This document shows positions 33,672 to 44,720 of a stretch of DNA of 64,000 nucleotides, piece by piece. Position 1 is the stretch's first letter. Every line of letters starts with the position of its first letter. The translations under genes were made by a program, and so were the position numbers. The DNA is taken from positions 186,001 to 250,000 of the forward strand of contig OZ199838.1 of assembly GCA_964304625.1 (NCBI GenBank). Reading direction: 5' to 3'. The notes below the pieces were generated by a model. It saw nothing but the letters and a program-made list of their open reading frames with translations. It ran no database searches and had not been told where the DNA came from. This DNA is from Kudoa neothunni (Eukaryota > Cnidaria).

Positions 33672-35551
33672 ATGAATGAAGAATTTGGGCCAGATGATGA
33701 GAGGCATTATAAAAACTGGGATAAAAAGGTAAGCACTCGAATCCAACCCAAAATAAATGCATATTAAAATTGGCCACCCTATTTTATTACAGAAACTAAT
33801 CGATTATATATTGGAATTGAGGAAAACTAAATCTAAAAATATAAAAACGAACAAAGGAAAAAAGAAAAAATGCATAAATTTTCTAGAGTGATTTCATCAT
33901 ATTTATGCGGACAGAATTTGTGATTGGTTTCAGATACGAATTCCAGTACGTCGCACTTCATATAGCTTATATTGGTTGGAGTTACCATGGATTCGCTATT
34001 CAAAACAACACCAACGATACTATTGAAGTATTTGAACGTTGGGGATGGATTGGATGGATCCCGATATTTTTATTTGTTTTCAATGTACATAGGAAAAATT
34101 AGTGAACGCCTTCTACAAACTAAACCTATGGGATAGGTCAATTGAAAATCCTTTCACTCGTTACAATTTTAGCAAATGTGGAAGAACTGATTCGGAGGTT
34201 TCAGCTTTTAATCAGGTGGTTTGTTGCTATCTGAGAACTAACCGAAAGTTAAACACCGTCAAATTGGTTGACGATTTAAGTGAGTTCGACATTTTTACAA
34301 TCATCAAATTACTCACTATCAAGCGGAAACACAACGAATGAAACAAGATGAAAACCTTTATGTTTTTCATTTAAATAGAATTCTTCCTGTGGATATTCAA
34401 GTCGTCGGGTGGACATCTATTAACAGCCTTCCTAATTTAAGTGCTAGGTTAATTGAATCGCTTCGGCAGTCACTAGCCAATATTTCTTTTAGATATAGTT
34501 GTCAATCGAGGAGTTACAAATATTTTTTACTTGATGACAACATGAATTTGGATGTAAGTTAGGTTTTTTTGTATAGCTGTTAAACTTGGAATATTTTTGA
34601 TACGGAGATTAGAATATGCATAAGGCCTGTAACTATTTCAAAGGGGAACATGATTTTAGAAACTTTTGTAAAGTAAAATTTTGCTTTACTTGTGTAAAAA
34701 AATATTTTTTAATTTGACATTCAGTTGTCACTTCAAAACAAAAAATCTTCATTTGTGAGAACCATTCACGATATTACACTGGAGAAGAATAATAGTTGTG
34801 GCGCGTAATTAATTTGGTTTCAGGCTGGATAAAACTTACATTTGAATTAGATCATTTTTAGTACTCAAAGTGAAAGCCAATGGATTTCTTTGGCATCAAA
34901 TACGTAATATGGTAGCAGTTTTGATGATGGTTGGCAAAAATTATGAAACACCTGAGGTTTTCGATTCTACCAACATGGTTAACGATAAATTCAATGTTTT
35001 TGTGTTTGTGTTAGGTGGTACAACAACTCTTAGATATAAACATATTCAAACAAATCCCACAATATGATATGGCGCCGGGTAGTTGTTGTGAATATGAATC
35101 TTTGGTAGTTTTGATTAGGTTTATCGCTTGTGTTGGATTTGTGTGAATTTCCTGATATTCCTTGGTAATTATAATATTGAAAGTTAATATATAGACGGAG
35201 TAATTATTCTAAAATTTTTTAGGTATTTTAAAATTATGCAAAAATGGAACTCGCAACGAGATGAATTTTGTACAAAGTTTTAAAAACCACTTTTCGGTCG
35301 TTTGCTACATTTTGTGGTTTACCTTTAGAACAGTCTTGTGGGATTACTATTGTGAGAGATTGAATTCGATAGTACCCAAATGTGAGTTGCAATCGTTAAA
35401 ATTAAAACAAAATGAAAAACACAAACATAAGGTACTATCTACTCGACCTGTTTGTGGTAATTTGACTGTGCCGTTGCGTCATCCGTCTCACCTCTTTCTA
35501 GCTGCAAGAGACAAGATAATCGCTGAATGTTTGAAATTAAAAACTGGTTAG
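33672..35551 (+). CDS. PUS3: tRNA pseudouridine(38/39) synthase PUS3
   Basis: TruA-family enzyme that isomerises uridines 38 and 39 in the anticodon stem-loop of tRNAs. Thirteen exons (33672-33728, 33793-33887, 33934-34027, 34093-34279, 34324-34447, 34493-34553, 34625-34672, 34725-34794, 34862-34956, 35015-35078, 35119-35164, 35223-35276, 35329-35551), all in phase, give 405 residues (human 481). Conserved blocks: VALHIAYIGWSYHGFAIQNN; the catalytic loop KCGRTDSEVSAFNQV with the nucleophilic Asp; NRILPVDIQVVGW; ARYSCQSRSYKYF; GEHDFRNFCK; ANGFLWHQIRNMVAVLMMVG; and a C-terminal STRPVCGNLTVPLRHPSHL. The N-terminal coiled region is shorter than in human. Introns are mostly 39-71 nt. The gene looks intact. 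Confidence 0.95.
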
Positions 35552-36245
35552 GAATCTTTCACTTTTATTTTATTTTAATTCAATGTAAAATTGTGGTTAT
35601 AAAAATAGTAATTTTGATAATTTTCGTTATTTGATCTCTTGCAATAATTCGTTGGAAGCTTTTTTTTGGCGAGATTTTTTTGTACACAAACGCAATATTA
35701 CTGAATATTTGGTTTTATAATTTTTTACAATATTTATAAACCCATTATTTATTTATTCATTCCGGGTATTTTAATAATAAATATAATTGATATAAATTGT
35801 TAATTAATAAGAAAAAACATAATTGTACTCTAGTTGGTTTTTTATTAATTTACAAATTCTACATATAATACATAGAAATATTTGTTATTTAATAATTTAA
35901 CTTTCTGAATTATATTTGTTTGGACATCTTATCTAACATATTTTACAATTTTTTATTAATTAATTAAATAATTTTGTATTCATTATTCAGATATTGTAAG
36001 TCGCTAAGACCAAAAACAAACATGGCACACCGCGCAAAATTGTTTCAAATACTTTTATTAATCGATTTTTAACTTAGAATTTAAATGGCAGCTAGAAAAT
36101 ACGTTTAAAAAATGAAATAAACATCTTATTTACAAATAAATCCCTTTTTCAGTTTGAAGCATTTTTTACAAGCTAAAACCCCTGGCGCAACTTATTAAGA
36201 TGTAGAGTTATGGCTGATTAGACCTTCCCCAATAACGCCGTAGGT
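35552..36245. other. PUS3 3' flank
   Basis: AT-rich; no gene seen. From about 36180 the composition becomes more GC-rich, marking the start of a repeat block. Confidence 0.5.
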
Positions 36246-36843
36246 CAGTGGTCTTCAACATTTTTGGAACCACGGAACCCCCAAAAAAATAACAAATATT
36301 TTCAGTTTATTTTGTATTAAAAACAAATAAAAATTAATATGATATTTGTGGTTGGTGAATTCGTATTACAGATACAATAATCGGATATTTTTTGTCTCAT
36401 GTTAAAGCGTTTAATCGAAAGCGATAACTTTTTGAATAGTGTTCATAAGCGAAAGCAAGAATGGGTCATTCACTTTCTGTTGCTTCAATTGTGATAGAAC
36501 AACACGATACTTGATATCGCAAAATGTTTGCTATGCAGAAAATTTATAGAGGGAAAAGATGAAACGATAACAAAATTTGATGTAATTCGGGTTCTTGCAT
36601 TCAAAAACGAACTCAGATTCTTGAAGCATCGCTACCATGATTCAGTGGGGTTTTAAAATCTTTATTATTAAAATTATTCTAAATTTAGGTAGTTGTTATG
36701 GGAATAATAATTAATTAAAATGGCCAAAATTGTTCATATTTGACATCGCCAAATATAACGGCAACATTTATTTAAATTTTGATGTCAATAAAAAAATGTT
36801 CATATGTATTCCTGCCGCGGATCCCCCGGTTGAAAAACCACTG
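36246..36843. mobile_element. Non-autonomous hAT-type element
   Basis: The left end starts cagtggtcttcaac and the right end, read in reverse complement, starts cagtggtttttcaac; both are typical of hAT inverted repeats and are followed by GC-rich subterminal sequence. Flanking 8-mers are ccgtaggt and ctgtaggc (6 of 8 identical), consistent with an aged 8-bp target duplication. The interior (about 0.6 kb) has no transposase frame. The flanks outside it read continuously as one GC-rich repeat, so it inserted into an older element. Confidence 0.75.
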
Positions 36844-37104
36844 CTGTAGGCATTGCCGGCTAGTAACATCTATCCTTCACCCCTTATTTTCGGCGGCAAT
36901 GTGGGAATTTAACCCATTAAACATCTTCGTTTCGGGGAAACCATCATCCCAAACCCTATTCATAAATCCATAAGAACTTTGGCTCTACAGAGATTTCGAG
37001 CCTGTTAGTACATCCCTGACGATTCAAACGTCTAATTCAACCTCCTCTACTAGATCGAACTGTGACTGCAAGTGAAATTACTTTTATAATGCAATTTCAC
37101 TGTA

Positions 37105-37250
37105 ACAAAAGACAAAAGACAAAAGCTCCCGTACGGAATAGAGACACACTCGTACGGAAACAGTAGACTGATCAGCAGCGGGAATCGAACTCAATACCTT
37201 CGGGTATTGTGTCCAGTCACCACACCACTAGGTGGTTTGTCCTCGGCGGA
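37105..37250 (-). repeat. tRNA-derived SINE
   Basis: On the minus strand a tRNA-like head is visible: a box-A-like ccacctagtggtgtggtgac, an anticodon-stem-like hairpin (caatacc cgaa ggtattg), and a box-B-like gagttcgattccc. It is followed by a unique body and a tail of ttttgtc repeats (37107-37130). No tRNA secondary structure is complete enough for a functional tRNA. GC-rich DNA on both sides (36180-37340) may belong to the same composite repeat. Confidence 0.65.
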
Positions 37251-37395
37251 GCTATCATCTCACTCGGAAAAAATTCCATCTGGGTGCGCTCAGAAGGCTA
37301 AATTCCCTTTAGTATTTTTGTTTCTAACCCCATTTTGCATACACACACAAAGTAGATTTAGAGAGCTCTTTCCTTTAAATATCAGAAAATTTTAA

Positions 37396-38208
37396 TTGAA
37401 AAAATTCATATTCTTTATTAAAATGCGTAATCCTTACAGTTATAATAAATAAGACATTAATTTAAAAATAATAAATTTATTTATTAATGATATCAATTGA
37501 TTAATAAACCTAACTCATTCTTGTCTGTGTCTCTCAAGCCATATTCTTGCGTTGAAAAGATTGTTTCCTTTATAAATATAGCTGGGGACAAAATTTCCTT
37601 TTTTCTCAGTAAAAATAATTAAAATAAACATGAGGGTTCATACAAAAAATTAGAAAAAACAAAGATTGAGTTACCACATTATAATGTATCACACATAAAG
37701 CAAGTCATACCGCATTATCGATTTTTGAAGCTTTTACGCCCTATTGACGTTACATATTAGGATTATTGAAAACATATAGCATCAGGGAAAATAAGATCAC
37801 GCAATTATGATCTACCTCTTTAGACGCAAGATAAGGGTATGTATGTAAACAAGCCTTTGAGTACTAAGACTTTTTTAGCACTGTGGCAACAACTGCCAGA
37901 ATAACTAAAAATAACAATTCCACCTGTTAAGAACATCAATATTTGAACCATAATAGTAAGTATACTCAAGGGATGTGCTCCGATTAGACTATTCTAATTT
38001 CAATTCGATATTATTAAAAAACAAACGGTACGAGAATCTAAACCCCAAGCGATAAATTGATAATCTCGAAATTAATTGCAAGTGCTACGCAAGATCAACT
38101 TAGGTAAGATATGACAATAAGAGATTCTGGGAGAAAGAAAAAGTATCTTTAAATAAACAATATATACTACGATAACATTATTGCCGTTTGACGAATAGCT
38201 TATTTTAA
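37396..38208. other. 3' flank of the sugar transporter
   Basis: AT-rich; no coding exon supported. Confidence 0.5.
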
Positions 38209-39737
38209 TCACATGCAACACTTGAAACGTTTGATATAATTATCTTGAATTTCTTTAGGTTCTTTGTTGAGGGTTTCCACAAAGAAGAATGTCAAGAATG
38301 CAATAACGAACACGTTGACACCGGTGAAGAGATAGAGCGCGTTAATACCATAGTCAGCGATGGAGTAGACTATAGCGTTAGCCATCCAATTGAAGAATGA
38401 GCAGACACTTTGGGCAGCTCCATGAGCCGCTGGTGGGAATACCTCCAGAGGTAAGAACCAGACCATAGGGCCAGGTCCGAATTGGAACACAAACACAAAC
38501 ATTCCCATGAAGACAACTTTGAGATAGGGGTTCAGCTAACATAGTGGATCAATCAGATGTGGCAAAATAACAGCTGGAAACTTACATGGAATTTTTCGGT
38601 AGAGATGATGCCAACCAGCGAAATCAAGATTCCAATATGACCAATGAGTAACGACAGCTTTCTTCTGAATCTACTCACACATGGACTGAATATGACAGAG
38701 CCAATTAGACCCATGCCAATAACAAGAAGCGATGCAACGTCGGGATTTTTAATACCAACACCTTCCAAATAGGAGGACGAGAAAGCAACAACAGCATTAA
38801 TACCAGAGAGCTGTTGAGCAACATGACATACAATAGTGGCAATGATTGGTCCAATATAGCGACGGGTACTGAACAGTTGGAAAACAGATACGCTACTTTC
38901 GTCACCTTTATTTTCTGCACTCTTTTTGCACTTGACTAGTTCCATGTATTCAGAGGCGTTGTCTCCTCTCAATTTCACATAAGCTTCAAGAGTGGCTTTT
39001 TCGTCGTTCTTGACATCGGAAAGATAGACTGGGCTTTCCGGGAGAGCAAAGGTGCTGATAATAAGTAAAATTCCAGTAACAACCGCGGACAAAAATGTAA
39101 ATTGATAATAATCGTGACACACCATATTCAATTGAAGCACATTTTGAATTAGAATACCCAAATTTACAGAAATTTGAATCAAAGGTTTGAAGACGTTGTG
39201 AAGTTGTTCGGGGAGACATTCGAACATGTGTAAAATACCACTGACCATGAGGCCGGCAGCACCAATACCATCGAAAAATCTTCCAACAATTAACAAATAG
39301 CCAAACTTGTAGTAGGACACCAGTTTCAATAAACTACCGATAAACACAGTGAAGCACAAAAACAGGGTGGTGTATCGTCGACCCCATTTCTGGACCGCCC
39401 ATCCCGAGAAAAACGAACCGAACAATCCGCCAACAGGAAACAAGCATCCAAGTGACCATATCTTTTTTGGTAGGTCACTGGAGGTGGCAGTTTGAATCGA
39501 AGAACTATAATTCAACTGAACGGCCAAATGTTTTTTGATGAGGTCACCATTGGAGAAAGCGTTTATAAGTAGTCCCATGGTGAATGCGGACAACAACTGA
39601 ATACTACACCAAAATACAGGCATTTTATTGTAGCTCATTTGAATGTCCCTTCTTTCTGAAGATCGTTCTTTTCCTGTATCTTCCAACAATGGTGTTGCTT
39701 CATTGTCTTTCGAGTATGCAGCTCTTGGAGATTTCAT
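38209..39737 (-). CDS. GLUT/SLC2A-type hexose transporter
   Basis: Twelve-helix facilitative sugar transporter of the major facilitator superfamily. Exon 1 is 38586-39737, exon 2 is 38209-38535, with one 50-nt intron; the product has 492 residues, as human GLUT1 does. Visible signatures: the cytosolic loop KWGRRYTT after TM2, PESPVYL after TM6, the sugar-binding QQLSGINAV in TM7, GPGPMVWFLPLEVFP in TM10, and FNWMANAIV in TM11. Divergent points: the TM4-5 loop reads GRFFDGIGAAGLM where GLUT1 has the GRF..G..CGL type; the TM8-9 loop is RFRRKL in place of the G-R-R motif; and the final PETKG signature is degenerate (VETLNKEP). A cytosolic N-terminal tail of about 40 residues is acidic and Ser-rich. 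It is the most intron-poor of the conserved genes here. Substrate is inferred. Confidence 0.93.
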
Positions 39738-41582
39738 GTTGGTTAGTCAACTGCTCAGACTATTAAACGATCAATCAATAATAGACTCGTGGGTGTCATT
39801 AGTATATCAAAATGGGCATTAATAATATCACACTCTACATAAACAATTTGTAACTTTCTCCCACAACTATGGGACATTCATTGTTTATTCATTAATGTTA
39901 AAATTTGAAAATATTATTTCAATTAGTTTTGATCCATAAATTATGTATAATTTGAAATATAACAAAACCAGCCCAATTGGGATGTATACTGAGGGAAATT
40001 GTTTCGAAACGAGGATTTAAATGAGTTACATTGAACGTATTTTAAACTTTTTAATATCAAACAACGTGAGACTATCCGCCATTTCATACAATAATATGGG
40101 GAATCTTTGAAATGGCCGAGCATTTTACTTGAATTTGGCGCAGAAAAATAAACTACTAGACCAGCTAGTCTACATTATTATGTGAATTTTTATCACGATA
40201 ATTTTTTGTTAAGTACTGATTTGTATATGGTGAGAACTACACGATTTTAACCTATTAAACCCCTTACACATTAACAATTTCCAAAGATAATGTACATTAA
40301 ACGATTGGTATTATAAATTCATTTGCAAAGAAGACAATAAATTCTTAACGGTAGACCAAATCATCAATTAAAAAGAATAAAAAATTACCTGTGACACCGT
40401 ACGCACTTTATCGGATGAATAGAATTAAGGAAATACCGTTTATACAGGCAGCGAGGATTAGCCCTAATTCAGGTAAAGCGATCAATCGGTTAGCACTCGA
40501 AGGAGACCAGCTCATTTCTCTAATTTGTTGTTTGATGGGGGAATAAAATTTTATATTTTTTTCGAAAAATAAAATAATTAATGTTTAGTTATGTTGATTA
40601 ATTTTCTCATCAAATAAACAATTTCATCGCCTACGTATAAAACTAATCCGACATATGATAAGAGCCATGGCTTGTTTTTATATGGAATCTGTAAATGTAT
40701 TGTATTGATCCATAGTTTTAATCCATCAACTAGTGTTAGATGTTTTGATGAAAAAACAATCTAAATTTATTGCCATTTCATTATAACTTTTAATCTTATT
40801 CACTAAAGACAAGTAAGTATTATTTTCAAACACAGCCCCCTCGAAAATAATATAAAGGTTAACATTATGCAAGAAATTTGAACAACTACGTTAAAATTGA
40901 TAGCTGTTGCTTAATTCTTTGTAACATGACATTCAACAATCCTTTCACAATGAAGCTAATCAATCCACACAACGACTGTAGACTGTAGTCATTCACACAA
41001 CGGGGTTGTTCTTCTAATTCTCATTATTTACTATCTAGTGTTTGAGTATTGGTTAATACTGAGTTAACTTCTTTTAAATAAAAAATTTTTAACTTTTATA
41101 AATTATAAAATTAACAAGTAATACAGTTCGAAATTATCATCGGTTTCATAGGAATGATATGAGGCTAAGTGTTAATACTTTGTTAAAAGATTCCAATATC
41201 AAATGAAAAATTATTCCTATTTAATTTTTCCCTCATCTATGGTAATTTTTATTTTTTAGTGTTAAAATCGACGTTTTCGCCTTTATCTAAACTAAATTTT
41301 AAGAAAAATTCCCCTCTCCCACTTGTAACTCTAATCTGAGACTGTTTTTCAGGCATAGATTGCCATAGCATAAATAATGGTTGAAACAAGGTGTTGACAA
41401 CGTGGCACCAAATCAGCCCACGGATATCGAGTCCTCATTGATGTGGACATAAATTTTACTCTCTGCTCCCGATTACTGTCAATATCTACGTCAAAAAACT
41501 ATTTTAAAGTTTCTTTTAATTTAGTTGACTCTCCCAAAAGAGAATAATTACATGCTATGAATTTTAATCCATCTACTATATA
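39738..41582. other. Intergenic region upstream of the transporter
   Basis: Mostly AT-rich. A plus-strand frame at 40021-40110 (MSYIERILNFLISNN) can splice in phase over 75 nt to KNKLLDQL, but no full gene emerged. Confidence 0.4.
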
Positions 41583-43560
41583 CAGTCGAGATTGGTTATA
41601 GCATGGGTTTTTGGGACCGCAAAAAGCACTCAATAAAATGTTTTTACGCGATGTACTATAAAGTATGATTTTTTTATGTTTACGCCGGGTGCCAATTAGT
41701 AAAAATCAATTTTTTAAATATAAATATATTATTTAATTAAATGTAATTTATCAAATTTTGTCGAAAAACCTTGTAATTTTAGTTTGTCAGAATGTTTCTC
41801 TTGATATTTTTAATCTCGGTCCATTATGGGATGTAAATCAAACAATTCCTACGGATCTTCTTTAATAAAAGCTTCCCTCAGAACGCTCACTGCATTTTTC
41901 ATTTGTTTAAGTGAAATTTTGAAGTCTTCAATGATTGACTCGCTATCGTCAGATTCTTCAATTATGGACAATAAGTTCTCATTGTTTTCTTCCTCGCGTG
42001 TTGCTTCGTAATCATCATCAAACATATTTTCTGAATCTTCGATTTCATTTAGAAAAAATTAATTTGGCATACGTTAAACATTACCTTGAAAACAGTTGCT
42101 GATTTGAGGTATCTCTTTCACATCTTCTTGTTCTATAAACTGATAATAACTTTATTATCGTAATTTTACTTAATACCTCCAAATATTTTTTATTTTTTCA
42201 ACAATTAATAATAATTTTGGGTGGAATACTGTCCCAATATTTAGTTAATGCTAAGATTGAGTCAAGCTATGTACATTCTTTTATGACAGAATCATCGCAC
42301 AAAACCATTCGCTCGGTCATTGAACTTTTGTACCTGCTTTTAAGGCAGAGAATGATGCCTGAATCAGGGGGTTGTAATATACTAGTTGTATTTTTTGGTA
42401 AGAACAAAAATTTGGTATTTTCAAATTATTCAGTGTTTTTTGGGTGGTCTGGACATTGGTCCAACAAAATTAAGACTTTTCTATTCTGATTTATCATCCT
42501 TCGGTTAAACTTTTTCATTATTTCTATAAATATAATAGACGTCATCCATGCACTTTTTTGTGCATAATATTTACATGGGTGGTGGTTGACCCTTTTAAAA
42601 CATCTAGGATTTTGAAACTGTCCGATAACAACTAATGGGAACTTATTCCCATTTAAAGCTGATGATAGTAAAACAGTCACCCTTTTTTTGGATAATTTTT
42701 TCCCCTTAACCCCGACTTCCTCCTTTAAAACGTGACTACTATTTTGTAACTGCTCATAATAAAGAGCAGTTTCGTCGATGTTAATAACGTCTTTTGAATT
42801 ATATTCTCTAATCAAATCAATGTTCTCAATAATCCATGAGTCGACAGATGCAACATCTGCACTCGCAGCCTCGCCATGGAACTTTTTGAAAACTATCCCA
42901 TATCTTGAATTGAACCCTGCAAGCCATCTCCTGCTGACCTTAAAACTGAAAACTTTTTTCTCATTTTCAATATAAGAAGTCTTTTTAATAATGGCATCTC
43001 CCGACAGAACGTTACCATTCGATCGTTGTTTAACAAGCCAATCATACACTTCATCGTCTATATTTTTGAATCCGCCTACCGAATGTCTCTTCCTTTTACT
43101 TTAAATATCTGTATTTTTGAATTTATCTTCTTGCGAAAGAATTCTATCAAGTGTTGAATGACCTTAAATGTGATTTTACATTAATATTCAATAGAAGGCT
43201 ACTACACCACTCAATTTAAACCTGGAAATTGTCATTGATTTCGCACCCCTCAACGTTATTGTTGAATTATAGTAATGGATTATTTCCATTTTCTTCGAAA
43301 TTTTGCGTTTTTAACGGGACATAATGAAAAAACACTTCTGATTTAGACCAGTTGACCACAAAAAACCGCGCGATAACGAATCACGCTGCGCCTAACAGCC
43401 ACGCAATAACGAGACTTTTTGTATTAATAATTTTTTTTAATTGTTTGTTAACAAATATTTTTACATCACTATAAGATAATAACAATCTCAAAAAACTAAA
43501 TTTCTCTTTTTAAAAGATAACGTTGAAAATCTCGACTTACACAATATCCAATATCGACTG
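41583..43560 (-). mobile_element. Tigger/pogo DNA transposon, nearly complete
   Basis: Ends are cagtcgagattggttatagc on the left and, in reverse complement, cagtcgatattggatattgt on the right (16 of 20 identical), each flanked by TA, the target duplication of this superfamily. The 1,978-bp element carries a transposase on the minus strand with a few stop codons. It is the best preserved mobile element in the window. Confidence 0.85.
41844..43190 (-). pseudogene. Tigger-type transposase with in-frame stops
   Basis: DDE transposase of the pogo/Tigger/jerky group. The longest open part is 42426-43049. It holds a CENP-B-type DNA-binding segment (KVSRRWLAGFNSRYG) and the catalytic blocks VINIDETALYYEQL and ILLDQCPDHP. 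In the same frame after a TAA come LFLPKNTTSILQPPDSGII with the third Asp, then WDSIPPKIIINC followed by a TGA where Trp is usual, and an acidic tail (EEENNENLLSIIEESDDSES). All three catalytic Asp are present, with about 31 residues between the second and third. Few stops and no clear frameshift in the core suggest recent death. It cannot be functional as it stands. Confidence 0.88.
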
Positions 43561-44720
43561 TATATAATGCTGAAGTGTTCATGTGAGTGTGCCAGCAGGT
43601 ACGCATGTCCAGCAAAGTTTACTTTCTTATATAAAGCTCCAACATTTGTTTTAAATATTTAAGCGCATTTAAAAGAATGTAAAGTTTATAAAAAAATACA
43701 GAACCGATCTTATTGTTACTTTAAAGGCGTAAAAACACGTGCTTAACTTTTGAGCTGAATAAACTTCGGTTCCTTGAAGATTATAATTAATTTGAAACCG
43801 TGTTTGTTGTCGATTTTCAAAATTTTTTCCTCTAAAATACCGCAGCGTCCCATACCTAGAAATGAAGCCAAGATCAAGGACATGTTGTTTTAAATTATTG
43901 CGAATATTTATTATTAGATTTAAGACTATTCTGGGCGGTTTTTACTTTGAGAATTAAAAGCTACCGAATAGAAATAAATGTAAATAATTGATTTCGTTAG
44001 AGAAAACCATATTAAACTTTAATTCTAAATTTAGACAAAATGTATGTATATAAAAAATACAAACTTCGGAATTTCCCCAGGATTGTGTGTTCCAAGAAAC
44101 GGTGGATTTCAAAAAATTTATGGGACTGTTTAAAGTCTAATCTATTAGGAATAGTAGGATTCGTGTTCGAATAGAGATTGTTAAAATTTCAAAAGATTAG
44201 AACAATTTTTAATTGTATTCTGTGGTGTTTTAAGTTTTCATCTAAATCAACCTTCGGGTGATCGAGAGGATTAGAGCCACCTGGAGCGTAGGTTATGGAG
44301 ATAAATCTGTGCATAGACGTTATATTGAAAACAAATTTACACAATAAACAAACACTTTTAAATTATTGTTATTATTATTTCATGAAATAAAGTACATTTA
44401 AAGTTTGTAAAACGTTTGCATCTCATGATCCAATAATTTTTTTATCGATCGATTAATTTAATTAACACTTTATTATTTCGTCAAAAATCTTCCGCCTCCA
44501 ATCACTTTAATATTGATGTTTTACATCTGGTACTCTAATATTATGCATTGTAAATTTCTTTTTTTCTCCTTCAAAACATTTTTTTGTGAACAAGTTGTTG
44601 ACAAGTAAACTATATCGTACGATCGCAACCTTAATTGTTTACAGAGTCAATCTTATTTATGACTGACTATACGCATCAAGACATCCCGCACTCAACCGCA
44701 CTTTCGAATAGACTGTTCTC
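43561..44720. other. Intergenic region between Tigger and Helitron
   Basis: AT-rich with no supported gene. A Helitron 5' end should lie in the last few hundred bases but no definite TC terminus was identified. Confidence 0.4.

Noticed and set aside
37170-37250. Functional tRNA gene
   Set aside because: Box-B-like sequence and an anticodon-stem-like hairpin are present, but the acceptor stem does not pair and a repeat tail follows, so it is a SINE head.
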